The notes under the pieces: generated by a model
What the model was told of the DNA's origin: nothing
Seen by the model: the letters and a program-made list of their open reading frames with translations, nothing else
Database searches by the model: none
Part shown: piece by piece, positions 8,023 to 16,269 of the stretch
How the letters are laid out: each line of letters starts with the position of its first letter
Position numbering within the stretch: position 1 is the stretch's first letter
Program-made: the position numbers and the translations under genes
DNA from: Vulcanimicrobiota bacterium
GTDB taxonomy: Bacteria > Vulcanimicrobiota > Vulcanimicrobiia > Vulcanimicrobiales > Vulcanimicrobiaceae
Length of the DNA: 64,000 nucleotides
Reading direction: 5' to 3'
NCBI GenBank assembly: GCA_027306785.1
Contig: DAHUZB010000018.1
Span: forward strand, 1-64,000

Positions 8023-8421
8023 ATGAATCTGACCGCCATTTTTCTCGACGACGGGTCCGCGCTACCGGTCTACGTGCAGTTGCAGGAGCAGCTGCTCGCG
8101 GCGATCGCTCGCGGAGACGTGGCGCGCGGCGAACGTTTGCCGAGCGTACGCGATGTCGCCGCGGCGCTCGGGGTCAACCCGAACACCGTCAACCGCGCGT
8201 ATGCGGAGCTCGAGCGTGACGGCGTCCTCGCCACACGGCGCGGGCGCGGCACCTTCGTCGCGCAGCGCCGCAAGCGGACGCTCGACATCGGGCGGCTGCG
8301 CGAGATCGCCCTGCGCTTCGTCGCGCATGCGCGTTCGCTCGGCTACGACGGCGATCAGATCGTGGGTTCGGTACGCGATGAAGTGCGGCGCGGCTCGACC
8401 GCGCAAAGGAGTTCTCGATGA
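8023..8421 (+). CDS. GntR-family transcriptional regulator, YtrA subfamily
   Basis: 132 aa. An N-terminal winged helix of the GntR type (PVYVQLQEQLLAAIARGDVA, LPSVRDVAAALGVNPNTVNR, AYAELERDGVLATRRGRGTF) is followed by only about 55 residues, the short helical dimerisation tail of the YtrA subfamily, too small to hold an effector domain. YtrA proteins usually repress their own operon with ABC or other membrane genes. Here the operon holds one tiny membrane protein gene that overlaps by four bases. A palindromic operator lies at the promoter (7982-8011). Start ATG 8023 fits the domain; no clear Shine-Dalgarno. Confidence 0.88.
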   Translation: MNLTAIFLDDGSALPVYVQLQEQLLAAIARGDVARGERLPSVRDVAAALGVNPNTVNRAYAELERDGVLATRRGRGTFVAQRRKRTLDIGRLREIALRFVAHARSLGYDGDQIVGSVRDEVRRGSTAQRSSR

Positions 8422-8558
8422 ACGCGTTCGTTGTGCTCGGAATGGTGTGGCTCACCCTCCTCGCGGTGCGCCGTTACGAAGCGCGCCCGCGCCGCCGCGA
8501 GCGTCCGGCCGACGACGCGTTCAGCCACGCGTTGCTGCCCTCGCGCGACTGGCGCTAA
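8418..8558 (+). CDS. Small membrane protein cotranscribed with the YtrA-type regulator
   Basis: 46 aa. ATG 8418 overlaps the regulator stop (ATGA) and has AAGGAG seven bases upstream, the best Shine-Dalgarno in the area. One hydrophobic segment (FVVLGMVWLTLLAV) is followed by an Arg-rich tail (RRYEARPRRRERP) and ends LLPSRDWR, giving a single-pass topology with positive residues inside. In other YtrA operons the partner is a membrane transporter; this may be a relic or a small regulator. It overlaps the convergent sulfotransferase by four bases. Confidence 0.65.
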   Translation: MNAFVVLGMVWLTLLAVRRYEARPRRRERPADDAFSHALLPSRDWR

Positions 8559-10189
8559 TCGGTCGGCGCGTACTCGCCGAGCGCGCGACGCAGCGGATCG
8601 AGCAGACCGCCGTACGCACGCGATGCGCGCACGGAGCTTGCGTAGAGCGGGCGAAACACCTGGCTCGAGCTCGCGGTGCGCACGAGGCGTCGCGTCGCGT
8701 GAAACCGCAGGCACGCCGCATCCCACGGTAATTCGCAGTGCGCGACGATCCGTCGCACCTGCGCCTCGAAATCGCCGACGAGCGTTTCGTACTCGACCTC
8801 GAGCATGCGCTCCGCGGGCAACACCGCGCGCCAGTGCGCCATCAGGGTCGCATACGCGCGGTAGTATCGGCCGATCCGCGCGAGGTCGGTTGCCCAAGCG
8901 AGCGCCGGGTCTTCGAAGGCGTTCGAGAAGCACGAGAGGCCCACATCGAGCGGATCGCGCCGGACGTGGATCATGATCGCGCGCGGCATCGTGAGGTGAA
9001 TCAGACCGGCGAAGCGGAAGTTGGCGGGCAGCTTGTCGGTGACGCGTATCTCCGCACTTGGCGCGAGCGCGGCGAGGGCATCGTCGTAGCGCTCGGCCAC
9101 GCGGCGTGAAAACGCGCCCGTACGTGCGATTTCGTCGCTCGCGATCTCGTCGAGCAGCGTGAGTTCACCGCCCGCGTGCACGAGCGGGTGGCTCGCGAGA
9201 ATCTGTTCGACGAGCGTCGTCCCCGAGCGCGGCATGCCGAAGATGAAGATCGGGCGCCGCGTGGGGTGAGCGAGGTCGGTTCGCCCCATCAGCGCGGCAT
9301 CGAAATGCCGTGCGATCTCCCGTAGCGGACCGAGGGCGGCCTCTTCGTCGTACGGCAGGTACCGCGACGCGTCGCGGTTGGCGGCGACCAGGTGTGCGAA
9401 CGACGCACGCACGTCGCCGCGCGCCGTCTCGATGCGCGCGAGCGCGAAGCGGGCGTCGGCCCGTGTCCCGTCGGGAACGGCATCGTCGCACAGGCGACGC
9501 AGCGCTTCGATATCGGCGGCGCCGAGCAGTCGCGCATCGTGCTCGGCGAGCAGGCGATAGGGCGTGCTTTGCGTCGGGTCGAGCTCGATTGCGCGTCGCA
9601 GGCAGCGCACGGCTTCGTCGTACGCGCCGAGTTCGGTCAGAAGCGCTCCCAGCCCGCTCCAGGCCGCCGCGTCGGTCGGATCGAGCTCGAGCGCCTGCCG
9701 GAGGCACGCCTGTGCCCCGTCGGCGTCGCCGCAGCGCCACCGCGCGATGCCGAGCAGCCGTCGCAGCGCGCCGTGCGACGGATGGCGCTGAACCAGCGGT
9801 TCCAACGCGGCGCGAGCCGGGCCGTAGGCCCGCGAGCGGTGCATCGCTTCGGCGAGGTTGCCGAACGCATCGGCATACTCCGGCACGAGAGCGAGGGCCG
9901 TGGCGAAGCTGCGCAGGGCGCCGTCCTCGTCGCCGAGGAGGCGCTGCACCCCGCCCAGGTTGTTCCACAGTTCGGCCCGGGAAGGGTCGAGCGAGACGGC
10001 GAGCTCGAGCTGAACCCGAGCTTCGAGCGGGCGGTCGGCGAGGGCGAGAATCGCGCCCGCGAGGCCGGCCGCCCCGGCGGAGTGCGGATCGATCGCCAGG
10101 GCTCGGCGCGCCAGAGCGAGCGCCTCGTCGCGGTGTCCCGCGGCGAGCTCCTCCCTGCTCGCGGAGAGCGCGGCCTCGAGCGTATCCAT
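8555..10189 (-). CDS. TPR-containing sulfotransferase
   Basis: 544 aa. Residues 1 to about 240 are tandem tetratricopeptide repeats (repeated LxxALxLxPxxAxAWxxLG patterns, such as ALELDPTDAAAWSGLGALL). The C-terminal half is a sulfotransferase: the PAPS 5'-phosphosulfate loop is FGMPRSGTTLVEQIL and the 3'-phosphate site is HVRRDPLDVGLSCF, with FRHLTMP-like helices between. It moves sulfate from PAPS to a hydroxyl or amine; related TPR-tyrosylprotein sulfotransferases act on proteins. It stands alone, divergent from the flagellin gene 160 bases away, so flagellin or a surface glycan is a possible acceptor (inference). Confidence 0.85.
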   Translation of the reverse strand: MDTLEAALSASREELAAGHRDEALALARRALAIDPHSAGAAGLAGAILALADRPLEARVQLELAVSLDPSRAELWNNLGGVQRLLGDEDGALRSFATALALVPEYADAFGNLAEAMHRSRAYGPARAALEPLVQRHPSHGALRRLLGIARWRCGDADGAQACLRQALELDPTDAAAWSGLGALLTELGAYDEAVRCLRRAIELDPTQSTPYRLLAEHDARLLGAADIEALRRLCDDAVPDGTRADARFALARIETARGDVRASFAHLVAANRDASRYLPYDEEAALGPLREIARHFDAALMGRTDLAHPTRRPIFIFGMPRSGTTLVEQILASHPLVHAGGELTLLDEIASDEIARTGAFSRRVAERYDDALAALAPSAEIRVTDKLPANFRFAGLIHLTMPRAIMIHVRRDPLDVGLSCFSNAFEDPALAWATDLARIGRYYRAYATLMAHWRAVLPAERMLEVEYETLVGDFEAQVRRIVAHCELPWDAACLRFHATRRLVRTASSSQVFRPLYASSVRASRAYGGLLDPLRRALGEYAPTD

Positions 10190-10235
10190 CCTCCCGTTGT
10201 CGGCACGGGCAGGCCCGCTGCTTACCGGCGAGGAG

Positions 10236-10263
10236 TGAAGTACGCGGCGGGAAGCGCCGATGA
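10236..10263 (+). promoter_or_regulatory. Possible sigma28 (FliA)-type promoter of flagellin
   Basis: TGAAGTAC (10236-10243), 12-base gap, GCCGATGA (10256-10263), 86 bases before the flagellin start. The consensus is TAAAGTTT-N11-GCCGATAA; the -10 matches 7 of 8, the -35 matches 5 of 8, and the gap is one base long. Candidate only. Confidence 0.35.
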
Positions 10264-10348
10264 CTCAAGTGAATAAGAAGAGTCGACCGGAAGGATGGAC
10301 CCTCCGGTTCACGGATACCCGCTTCGGCGGTTCATGGAGGATTCACGG

Positions 10349-11677
10349 ATGGGACAAGGTTTGAGCATTGCCAACAATCTGTTGGCGAATAACGTCTCGC
10401 TCAACCTCAACAAGAATCAGGAAGCGCTCAAGAATACGGTCACGCAGCTCTCGTCGGGCTTGCGGATCAATACGGCGGCGGACGATCCTTCCGGTCTTGC
10501 GATCGCGACCAACTTGCAAACGCAGGTTGACGGCTTCAATCAGGCCGTGCAGAACGTGCAGAACGCGAACAACGCCGCGCAGGTGGCGGAAGGCGCGCTG
10601 CAGACGACGACCGATATTCTCCAGCGCATCCGTTCGCTCGCGGTCGAAGCGGCCTCCGACGTCAACTCGAATAGCGATCGACAGAATCTGCAGACCGAAG
10701 TTTCGCAGCTACTGCTCGAGGTCAATCGGATCTCGCAGAACACGAACTTCAACGGGCAAGCGCTCCTGGACGGCTCGCACGCGGGATTTCAAAGCGAGCA
10801 AAACGCGTCCCTGACGGTCACCGCGAACTCCGCGCTTGCGACGAACGGCAACTTCGCGCAGGTCAACGGAATCAATTACGGCTTCCTCGTCGCAAGCGCC
10901 GTCGGCGTCAACAACTACTTCAACTCGACGAGCATCTCCGGCGGCGGCGTTCAGGGCATCGGCAGCGGCCAAGCGACCGTCGACGGCACGCTCGAACTGC
11001 AGGTGATCAACACCGGCGTTTCGATCGCCGTGCAAGAGACGTTCATCCAGAGCGCGACCGGCTATGTGTGCGTCTCGACGACGCTCTTCGGCCCCGGCGC
11101 CGCGGCCACGAGCCAGAAGAACATCACCGCGAATCACGTTGGCTCGTCGGCCTACGGCTTCGATAACGTCGCGATCACGCTCGGGGCGATCACGACGGCC
11201 GATGTCGGCACCACCGCGTACATCAAGGTCAGTCAGAACGTCGCGGCGCTGACGAATCCTTCGAACCCGGCGTTCAATTTCCAATCGGCCGCCGACGAAG
11301 GCGACGTCATCCAGGTCGGCATCGAAGCGACCAACACCGCGACGCTCCGTATCTCGAACATCAACCTCGCGATCTCGGCGGCGAACAATCCGTCGATCGG
11401 TGCGGAAGACGCGATCGGGCAGATAGACAACGCGCTCGAACGTCTGCTCAACCAGCGCGCGCAACTCGGCTCGGTCATCGTGCGCTTGAACGAGGACGCG
11501 TCGAACGACAACGTCGCGGCGGTCAATCTGCAGGCCTCGGAGTCCTCGATCCGCGATCTCAACGTCGGCCAAGCGACGACGGAATTTACCAAGCTGCAGA
11601 TCCTGGTGCAGGTCGGCACCTCGGTGCTCGCGCAATCGAACTCGAACGCGCAGTCGGTACTCAGTCTCTTCCGCTAA
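10349..11677 (+). CDS. fliC: Flagellin
   Basis: 442 aa from ATG 10349, chosen for GGAGG at 10336-10340 (eight bases upstream) and for the typical start MGQGLSIANNLLANNVS. The N-terminal D0/D1 region (SLNLNKNQEALKNTVTQLSS, GLRINTAADDPSGLAIATNL, ILQRIRSLAVEAASDVNSNS, NRISQNTNFNGQALLDG) and the C-terminal helix (AEDAIGQIDNALERLLNQRA, LGSVIVRL, NVGQATTEFTKLQILVQVGT, QSVLSLFR) are conserved. About 210 residues between them form a variable outer domain rich in Ser, Thr, Asn and Gly. It polymerises outside the cell into the filament. The only flagellar structural gene here; a terminator follows at 11701. Confidence 0.95.
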   Translation: MGQGLSIANNLLANNVSLNLNKNQEALKNTVTQLSSGLRINTAADDPSGLAIATNLQTQVDGFNQAVQNVQNANNAAQVAEGALQTTTDILQRIRSLAVEAASDVNSNSDRQNLQTEVSQLLLEVNRISQNTNFNGQALLDGSHAGFQSEQNASLTVTANSALATNGNFAQVNGINYGFLVASAVGVNNYFNSTSISGGGVQGIGSGQATVDGTLELQVINTGVSIAVQETFIQSATGYVCVSTTLFGPGAAATSQKNITANHVGSSAYGFDNVAITLGAITTADVGTTAYIKVSQNVAALTNPSNPAFNFQSAADEGDVIQVGIEATNTATLRISNINLAISAANNPSIGAEDAIGQIDNALERLLNQRAQLGSVIVRLNEDASNDNVAAVNLQASESSIRDLNVGQATTEFTKLQILVQVGTSVLAQSNSNAQSVLSLFR

Positions 11678-11700
11678 CCGCTCCGCACCGCCGGAACCCA

Positions 11701-11736
11701 CGAAGGGCGTCGCGGTCGCGACGCCCTTCGTCATTG
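11701..11736. terminator. Strong intrinsic terminator after flagellin
   Basis: CGAAGGGCGTCGCG (11701-11714) and its complement (11717-11730) form a 14-bp stem, followed by TCATTG. It lies in the short gap between the convergent flagellin gene and the gene ending at 11738, so it probably serves both. Confidence 0.7.
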
Positions 11737-11737
11737 C

Positions 11738-12376
11738 TTACGGCGCGCGTTGAGGCAGGCGCAGGATCAGACGATCGCGCGGGCCTTCGGCATCGAGCAC
11801 AAAGGTGCACGGATCGTACCAGAGATACGAGGTCTGTTGCTCACCGGGTGCCACGTGCGTGACGATCTCGAGGGCACCGTCGCCGACGGGTACGCCTTCG
11901 GGCGTGGGTACATGAGCCGCGTGAACCTCCATCGCCGTCCACGCAATCGGGTTGACGCGGAGTTGCAGAAAGTGGTCGTGCGGATGCCGGGCAAGCAGCC
12001 AGGGAAGAAGGTCGTAGCCCGCTCCCGCGACGAGCACGGTGTCGGGCGGTGCGGTGTAGCGCCGCAACTGCTCGGTGTAGATGCCCGAAGGTCCGTCCGT
12101 CTCCGAGCGGATCGTATACGAGCCGTCGGCGGCGCGTGCGAGCGAGGACGTCCACCTACCACCGCAACAACTCGCATGCGAGCGGTACGAGAGCAGCGAG
12201 AGCGTGGTTGTATCGTACGTAGCGCTGGAGTTCGTGAACATGCGGTCGCCGACCATGTCGTCAACACGCACGTCCGATCCGCTGTGCTGCACGCTGTACG
12301 TCGGGCGAATCGGTGCCCCGGTAAGATCGAACGTCCACGTGCCGGCGAGCAGCCCGCAGAGCGCGAGCGCGATCAC
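11738..12376 (-). CDS. Hypothetical exported beta-rich protein
   Basis: 212 aa from GTG 12376, which overlaps the aldehyde dehydrogenase stop (GTGA). The N-terminus VIALALCGLLAGTWTFDLTG is a short signal-like or membrane segment. The rest is rich in beta-type sequence (YSVQHSGSDVRVDD, TTLSLLSYRSHASCCGGRWT, SYTIRSETDGPSGIYTEQLR) resembling a lipocalin or calycin barrel, but I recognise no family. A CC pair and a C-terminal DPCTFVLDA are present. Translational coupling to the aldehyde dehydrogenase suggests a shared role. An upstream extension of this frame runs through the dehydrogenase and is not real. Confidence 0.6.
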   Translation of the reverse strand: MIALALCGLLAGTWTFDLTGAPIRPTYSVQHSGSDVRVDDMVGDRMFTNSSATYDTTTLSLLSYRSHASCCGGRWTSSLARAADGSYTIRSETDGPSGIYTEQLRRYTAPPDTVLVAGAGYDLLPWLLARHPHDHFLQLRVNPIAWTAMEVHAAHVPTPEGVPVGDGALEIVTHVAPGEQQTSYLWYDPCTFVLDAEGPRDRLILRLPQRAP

Positions 12377-14091
12377 CCTTGCATCGCGAGCAGCGCGATG
12401 CGCATCGCGCGGCCGAGCGAGGGGCGCATCTCGAACTCGATCAGCGCCTGCGCGGTGCGATCCGCGGTCTTGTTCGTCACGAACCACGGCGGCTTCGGCA
12501 AGAGCGTGGCGCCGTAGCCGAAGAGGCTGCGCGGAAAGGGCGCGAACGGCGCGTACACCACGCTCTTTTGCGCGCGGTCGAAGAAGAAGCGATTGTGCAC
12601 GACGCCGATGCCGGAGCGCACGTCGTCGAGCGTGTGCCCCGGGAAGGCGCCCCATGTCGCCTCGGTGAGCAGGAAGCCGACGCCGGTCCACGCGTTGACC
12701 GCCACGCAGCCGAAGCGCATCGCCTCGATCGCCGCATCGAGCTCGCGAGCGTACGCGCGCATCGTCGCGGGATGCACCACCACGTTGCCGCCGAGCGTGC
12801 CCCACAGACGGTCGTTGGCAAACGCGACGGCGTCGCGCAGATAGGTCGAGGTGTCGCCGGGAATCGTCGTCGCGGTGAGCAGACTCGCGAAGGCTTCGAT
12901 CTCGAAATTCGGCGAGGCACTCTCGGCATCGACGACGACGAGCGTGCGCGGCGTGTAGCCGTCGCCATTCGCGCCGAATCGTTTGATCTCGACGCCCTCT
13001 TCGGCCAGACGCGCGCAGCGCTGCGCCGCCCCCGGATAGTAGGCCGGGCGATCGCGCAGCTCGGCGAGGACGGCCTCGATCTGCGCCAGCAGCCGCGGCG
13101 TGCCGTCCCAATCGCGCGGCAGGATCAGCACTTGCGATGCGATGCAGTTGAAGCCGCCGTTGTGCATCTTCTGCGTGACGATCTGCTCGGCTTGAAAGCG
13201 GAAGTCCGCATCGCTCCACGGGCCGGGAACGACGATCGTCGGGCTCACGTTGCCGAGCTCCGACGTGATCGGTTTCTTCAGCACGGGATCGTTGCGCTGC
13301 TTGCGCTCTTCCATCTCGGGGCCGTCGCCGAAGACGATGCGGTCGTGGGTCTTGTCGCTGCCGGTGATGTGGATCTGATCGACCAGCGGGTGCGCGCAGA
13401 GCGCCTTACCCACCTCGGGGCCGCCGTACGCGAAGCGCAGGAAGCCTGCTTCGACGAGCGGCGCAAGCGCGCGCTCGAAGATCGGCCCGAGGTACTCGTT
13501 GACCGGATTCATCTTGAGGATGCAGACCGCGCCTTTGGCGAGCAGTTCGTAGAGCACGTCGAGCGGCGGAATCGAAGCGATGTTGCCCGCGCCGAGCACG
13601 AGGGCCACGCGCGGCTGCGGATTCGGTTCGCGGTACCAGACGGCCATCGTCTCGCGCAGTGTGGCGGGCGTGACACCGGGCTGCATCCAGACCTCGGCGC
13701 GCACCCCGTTGAGCAGCAGTCGGTCGTAGACGCCGTCCGGAAAGACGTCGACGACCGTCTGGCCGCTCGGCCGCGTGCGCACGCGATTCGGAGCGATCGC
13801 GGGCACGCCGTCGCGCGCGATCTCGCGCAGCGAACGGATATAGCGATTGAGGGCATAGAGCAGCGCCCAAGGGCCGCTGATCCACTCTTCGCCCGCGAGC
13901 GGTGTTCCGGTCACCCCTTTGGCCTCGGCGGCGGCTGCGGCCCAGGCAGGGGCCTCGGCGTACGTGCTCTCGCGCAGCCGCTCCAACAGGTCGGCTTTGG
14001 CGGAGGCGGTGAGCGTCAGCCAGCGCTTCGCACCGTCGTGGAGCTCGGCGAGGGAACGGTCGATTTCGGTCGGCGTAGCAACGGCGATCAT
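12373..14091 (-). CDS. Aldehyde dehydrogenase family protein
   Basis: 572 aa from ATG 14091, longer than the usual 480-500. NAD(P)-binding fold with VALVLGAGNIASIPPLDVLY, ALHVLKMNP-like KGAVCILKMNP, and QIHITGSDKTHDRIVFG. The catalytic base region is KPITSELGNVSP (ELGN for the usual ELGG) and the nucleophile is the Cys of NGGFNCIASQVLI. FANDRLWGTLGGNVVVHP and the C-terminus differ from common ALDHs, and an N-terminal helical region of about 130 residues is added. It should oxidise an aldehyde to an acid, substrate unknown. Coupled to the exported protein downstream; divergent from the small gene at 14176. Confidence 0.82.
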   Translation of the reverse strand: MIAVATPTEIDRSLAELHDGAKRWLTLTASAKADLLERLRESTYAEAPAWAAAAAEAKGVTGTPLAGEEWISGPWALLYALNRYIRSLREIARDGVPAIAPNRVRTRPSGQTVVDVFPDGVYDRLLLNGVRAEVWMQPGVTPATLRETMAVWYREPNPQPRVALVLGAGNIASIPPLDVLYELLAKGAVCILKMNPVNEYLGPIFERALAPLVEAGFLRFAYGGPEVGKALCAHPLVDQIHITGSDKTHDRIVFGDGPEMEERKQRNDPVLKKPITSELGNVSPTIVVPGPWSDADFRFQAEQIVTQKMHNGGFNCIASQVLILPRDWDGTPRLLAQIEAVLAELRDRPAYYPGAAQRCARLAEEGVEIKRFGANGDGYTPRTLVVVDAESASPNFEIEAFASLLTATTIPGDTSTYLRDAVAFANDRLWGTLGGNVVVHPATMRAYARELDAAIEAMRFGCVAVNAWTGVGFLLTEATWGAFPGHTLDDVRSGIGVVHNRFFFDRAQKSVVYAPFAPFPRSLFGYGATLLPKPPWFVTNKTADRTAQALIEFEMRPSLGRAMRIALLAMQG

Positions 14092-14151
14092 CTTACGTGC
14101 TTCGACCAAAGTCGCCGTCCTCCGGTTGCAACTCGGCGCCCGCCTTTGTGG

Positions 14152-14169
14152 TAGAATCCCTGCGGAGGT
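14152..14169 (+). promoter_or_regulatory. -10 element and strong Shine-Dalgarno of the small basic protein gene
   Basis: TAGAAT (14152-14157) preceded by TGTGG (extended -10-like), and GGAGGT (14164-14169) six bases before ATG 14176. The nearest -35-like hexamer TTGCAA (14126-14131) is 20 bases away, too far for an ideal promoter. The very short leader suggests near-leaderless transcription. Confidence 0.45.
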
Positions 14170-14175
14170 GCCACC

Positions 14176-14358
14176 ATGGCCAAACGACGACGCAAACCCG
14201 GCGTCGTGCTCGTGCCGCGCCTCGGTCCGCCGCAGAATCTGCGACCGGCCGGAGCTCACGAGACACGCACGCGCTACGACCGCAAGAAAGAAAAAGCCGC
14301 TCTCCGGCGGGATGCCGAGAGCGGCTTTCCATTTTGCGCCGATGCGCGACGCGGCTAG
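14176..14358 (+). CDS. Small highly basic protein
   Basis: 60 aa: MAKRRRKPGVVLVPRLGPPQ, then NLRPAGAHETRTRYDRKKEK and a variable tail. Supported by GGAGGT at ideal spacing and a -10 element upstream, in a clean divergent gap. About one third Lys/Arg, with no hydrophobic segment, so probably nucleic-acid or ribosome associated. No family recognised. The last 20 codons run through the terminator hairpin of the convergent sdh operon and the stop overlaps that operon's last stop, so the tail may not be conserved. Confidence 0.55.
   Translation: MAKRRRKPGVVLVPRLGPPQNLRPAGAHETRTRYDRKKEKAALRRDAESGFPFCADARRG
14286..14328 (-). terminator. Terminator of the succinate dehydrogenase operon
   Basis: AAAGCCGCTCTC (14293-14304) pairs with GAGAGCGGCTTT (14317-14328). 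Read on the minus strand the stem is followed by TTTTTCTTTCTT (14295 down to about 14284), a good U tract, about 27 bases beyond the operon's last stop. It lies inside the 3' codons of the small + strand ORF. Confidence 0.8.
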
Positions 14359-15305
14359 CTGATCAGTTCGCGCTGCACCATGATCTCACGCGGGTCGACC
14401 AGGTGCTTGTTGAGGCCGAGCTTCTCCGCCGGCACGCCGAGTGCGTACGCGACGAGTTGCGGCAGGTGGAAGGTCGGCAGATCGGTGCGGCCCCAGCGGG
14501 CGCCTGCATCCTGCTGATAGCCGTCGAGCGCGAGGTGGCAGAGCGGGCAGGGCGTGATCACGGCTTCGGCGCCGTTATCTTTCGCCATGCGCATATTCTG
14601 GCCGACCATGTCGGTCGCGATGCCGTCTTTTTCGAGCTGCACGTGGAAGCCGCAGCAGCGCGTCTTGCCGGCGTAATCGACCGCTTCGCCGCCGAGGGCT
14701 TCGATCAGATCCTCGAGCGAGTGCGGATTGCGCGCCGACTCCCAGCCGTTCACGTTCTCCGGACGGATGATGTGGCAGCCGTAGAACGGCGCCACCTTCA
14801 GGCCGTTGAGCGGACGCACGACCATCTTGCGGAGGTTATCGAGACCGATGTCGTCGATGAGCATCCACAGGAGATGGCGCACCATCACGCCGCCGTTGTA
14901 CTTGGCGCCGAATTTGCCGAGGATGGCGTTGGCCTGATCCATGCGCTCTTCGCTCTCGAGCAATTCCTTGTTCGCCGCGCGCATGTGACCGGTGCAGGTA
15001 GAGCAGATCGTGATCACGTCGTCGAGGCCGAGCGCTTCGGCCTGCGCGTAAGTGCGGGCGTTGAGAACGCGCGCGACGTCGCGGTTGACGTCGTTCACGA
15101 CCGACGCGCCGCAGCACGACGCCGCCGTCAGTTCGATGAGCTCGACGCCGAGTTTGTCGGCGAGCAGCATCGTCGAATTGAAGAGTTCTTTGCAGGACTC
15201 TTTGGCGACGCAGCCCGGGAAGAAGCCGTACCGTTTGGTTTCACGCGAGCGCGACGCGCGATGCGAGTCGAGCGCGCGATCTTCGGGAAGAAGCGTTGCA
15301 GACAT
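14355..15305 (-). CDS. HdrB-like CCG-domain subunit of succinate dehydrogenase (class E anchor)
   Basis: 316 aa. Two cysteine-rich CCG domains: the first has YGFFPGCVAK, ELTAASCCGASV and TICSTCTGHM; the second has PFYGCHIIRP, KTRCCGFHVQL and ITPCPLCHLAL. This CX(n)CCGX(n)CXXC pattern is found in HdrB of heterodisulfide reductase and in the SdhE subunit of archaeal and some bacterial succinate:quinone reductases, where it replaces classical heme-bearing SdhC/SdhD. It has no transmembrane helices, so the complex docks peripherally and passes electrons from the FeS subunit to quinone. Its ATG overlaps the sdhB stop (TAATG). It is the last gene of the operon. Confidence 0.85.
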   Translation of the reverse strand: MSATLLPEDRALDSHRASRSRETKRYGFFPGCVAKESCKELFNSTMLLADKLGVELIELTAASCCGASVVNDVNRDVARVLNARTYAQAEALGLDDVITICSTCTGHMRAANKELLESEERMDQANAILGKFGAKYNGGVMVRHLLWMLIDDIGLDNLRKMVVRPLNGLKVAPFYGCHIIRPENVNGWESARNPHSLEDLIEALGGEAVDYAGKTRCCGFHVQLEKDGIATDMVGQNMRMAKDNGAEAVITPCPLCHLALDGYQQDAGARWGRTDLPTFHLPQLVAYALGVPAEKLGLNKHLVDPREIMVQRELIS

Positions 15306-16267
15306 TAGCTGACCGGGACCTCCAGGGCTTCGAAAATAGTGCGGACTTCATCGACCTTCGGAATCGGTTTCACGAACACCGGAGGCTGCTTGCCGCGCAG
15401 CGCCATGCGCGGACCGAGCGGAGCGAGCGCTTTGACGAGCCCGATCACGTTGAACCGGCCGATCGTGCCGAGGATGACCTCGGTCTCGGCGAGCATGCCG
15501 GTCTGCTTGATCGTCTTCGAGACGACGAGCGCGTGACGCGGACCGCGTTCGTTCATCATCACGCGATCCTTGATGGCGGCGCGCTTGACGTCGACGATGC
15601 GGTTGTTCGGCTCGACGTGCTTCGGACAGTACGAGCACGCGTAGCAGTGCGCGCAGAGCCACAGATAATCTTCCGAAATCTGGGCGATGCGCTCGTCGCG
15701 CTTGGCGTCGCGCACGTCTTCGATGAAGCGGTACGCGTACGCGATCGCGGCGGGACCGGCGAAGGCCGGATCGACGCTGACCACCGGGCAGAGCGCGTAG
15801 CAGGTCGCGCACATGATGCAGTTCGCGACGTCGACGAGCTTCTTCATGTCGTCGGGCGAGACGCGGCGCTCGGTCTCGTGATCCGAGTCCTTGTCCTTGG
15901 CCTGCAGATAGGGCTTCAGGCGTGCATACTTGTCCCAGAACGGGTCCATGTGCACGACCATGTCCTTCATCGGCTGGAAGTTCGGCATCGGATCGACGGC
16001 GATCGTGCCGTCGTCCTTGATGACGTCCTTGCAGTTGGTCTTGCAGGCGAGCGAGGTCACGCCGTTTACGTTCATCGAGCACGATCCGCAGATGGCCGAA
16101 CGGCACGAGCGGCGGAACGAAATCGAGCCGTCGACCTCGGCCTTGGCCGTTTCGAGCGCGTCGAGGACCGTGATGGTCTCCGGCGCGTCGATCTCGACGA
16201 GGTCGCGGTGGGGAACCGTGTCGACCGCTTCGTCGAAACGGAAGATATCGAGTTTGATCTTTGCCAT
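15305..16267 (-). CDS. sdhB: Succinate dehydrogenase/fumarate reductase iron-sulfur subunit
   Basis: 320 aa. N-terminal plant-type ferredoxin domain with SCRSAICGSCSMNVNG and LACKTNC for the 2Fe-2S cluster; C-terminal dicluster domain with CIMCATCYALCPV and CAHCYACSYCPKHVEP for 4Fe-4S and the further cluster. The second motif has extra cysteines (HCYACSYCP) compared with mitochondrial SdhB, as seen in class E enzymes. The chain is about 80 residues longer than E. coli SdhB, with a C-terminal extension (GTIGRFNVIGLVKALAPL) that may contact the HdrB-like subunit. It sits between sdhA (2-base gap) and the CCG subunit gene (1-base overlap). Confidence 0.93.
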   Translation of the reverse strand: MAKIKLDIFRFDEAVDTVPHRDLVEIDAPETITVLDALETAKAEVDGSISFRRSCRSAICGSCSMNVNGVTSLACKTNCKDVIKDDGTIAVDPMPNFQPMKDMVVHMDPFWDKYARLKPYLQAKDKDSDHETERRVSPDDMKKLVDVANCIMCATCYALCPVVSVDPAFAGPAAIAYAYRFIEDVRDAKRDERIAQISEDYLWLCAHCYACSYCPKHVEPNNRIVDVKRAAIKDRVMMNERGPRHALVVSKTIKQTGMLAETEVILGTIGRFNVIGLVKALAPLGPRMALRGKQPPVFVKPIPKVDEVRTIFEALEVPVS

Positions 16268-16269
16268 CG

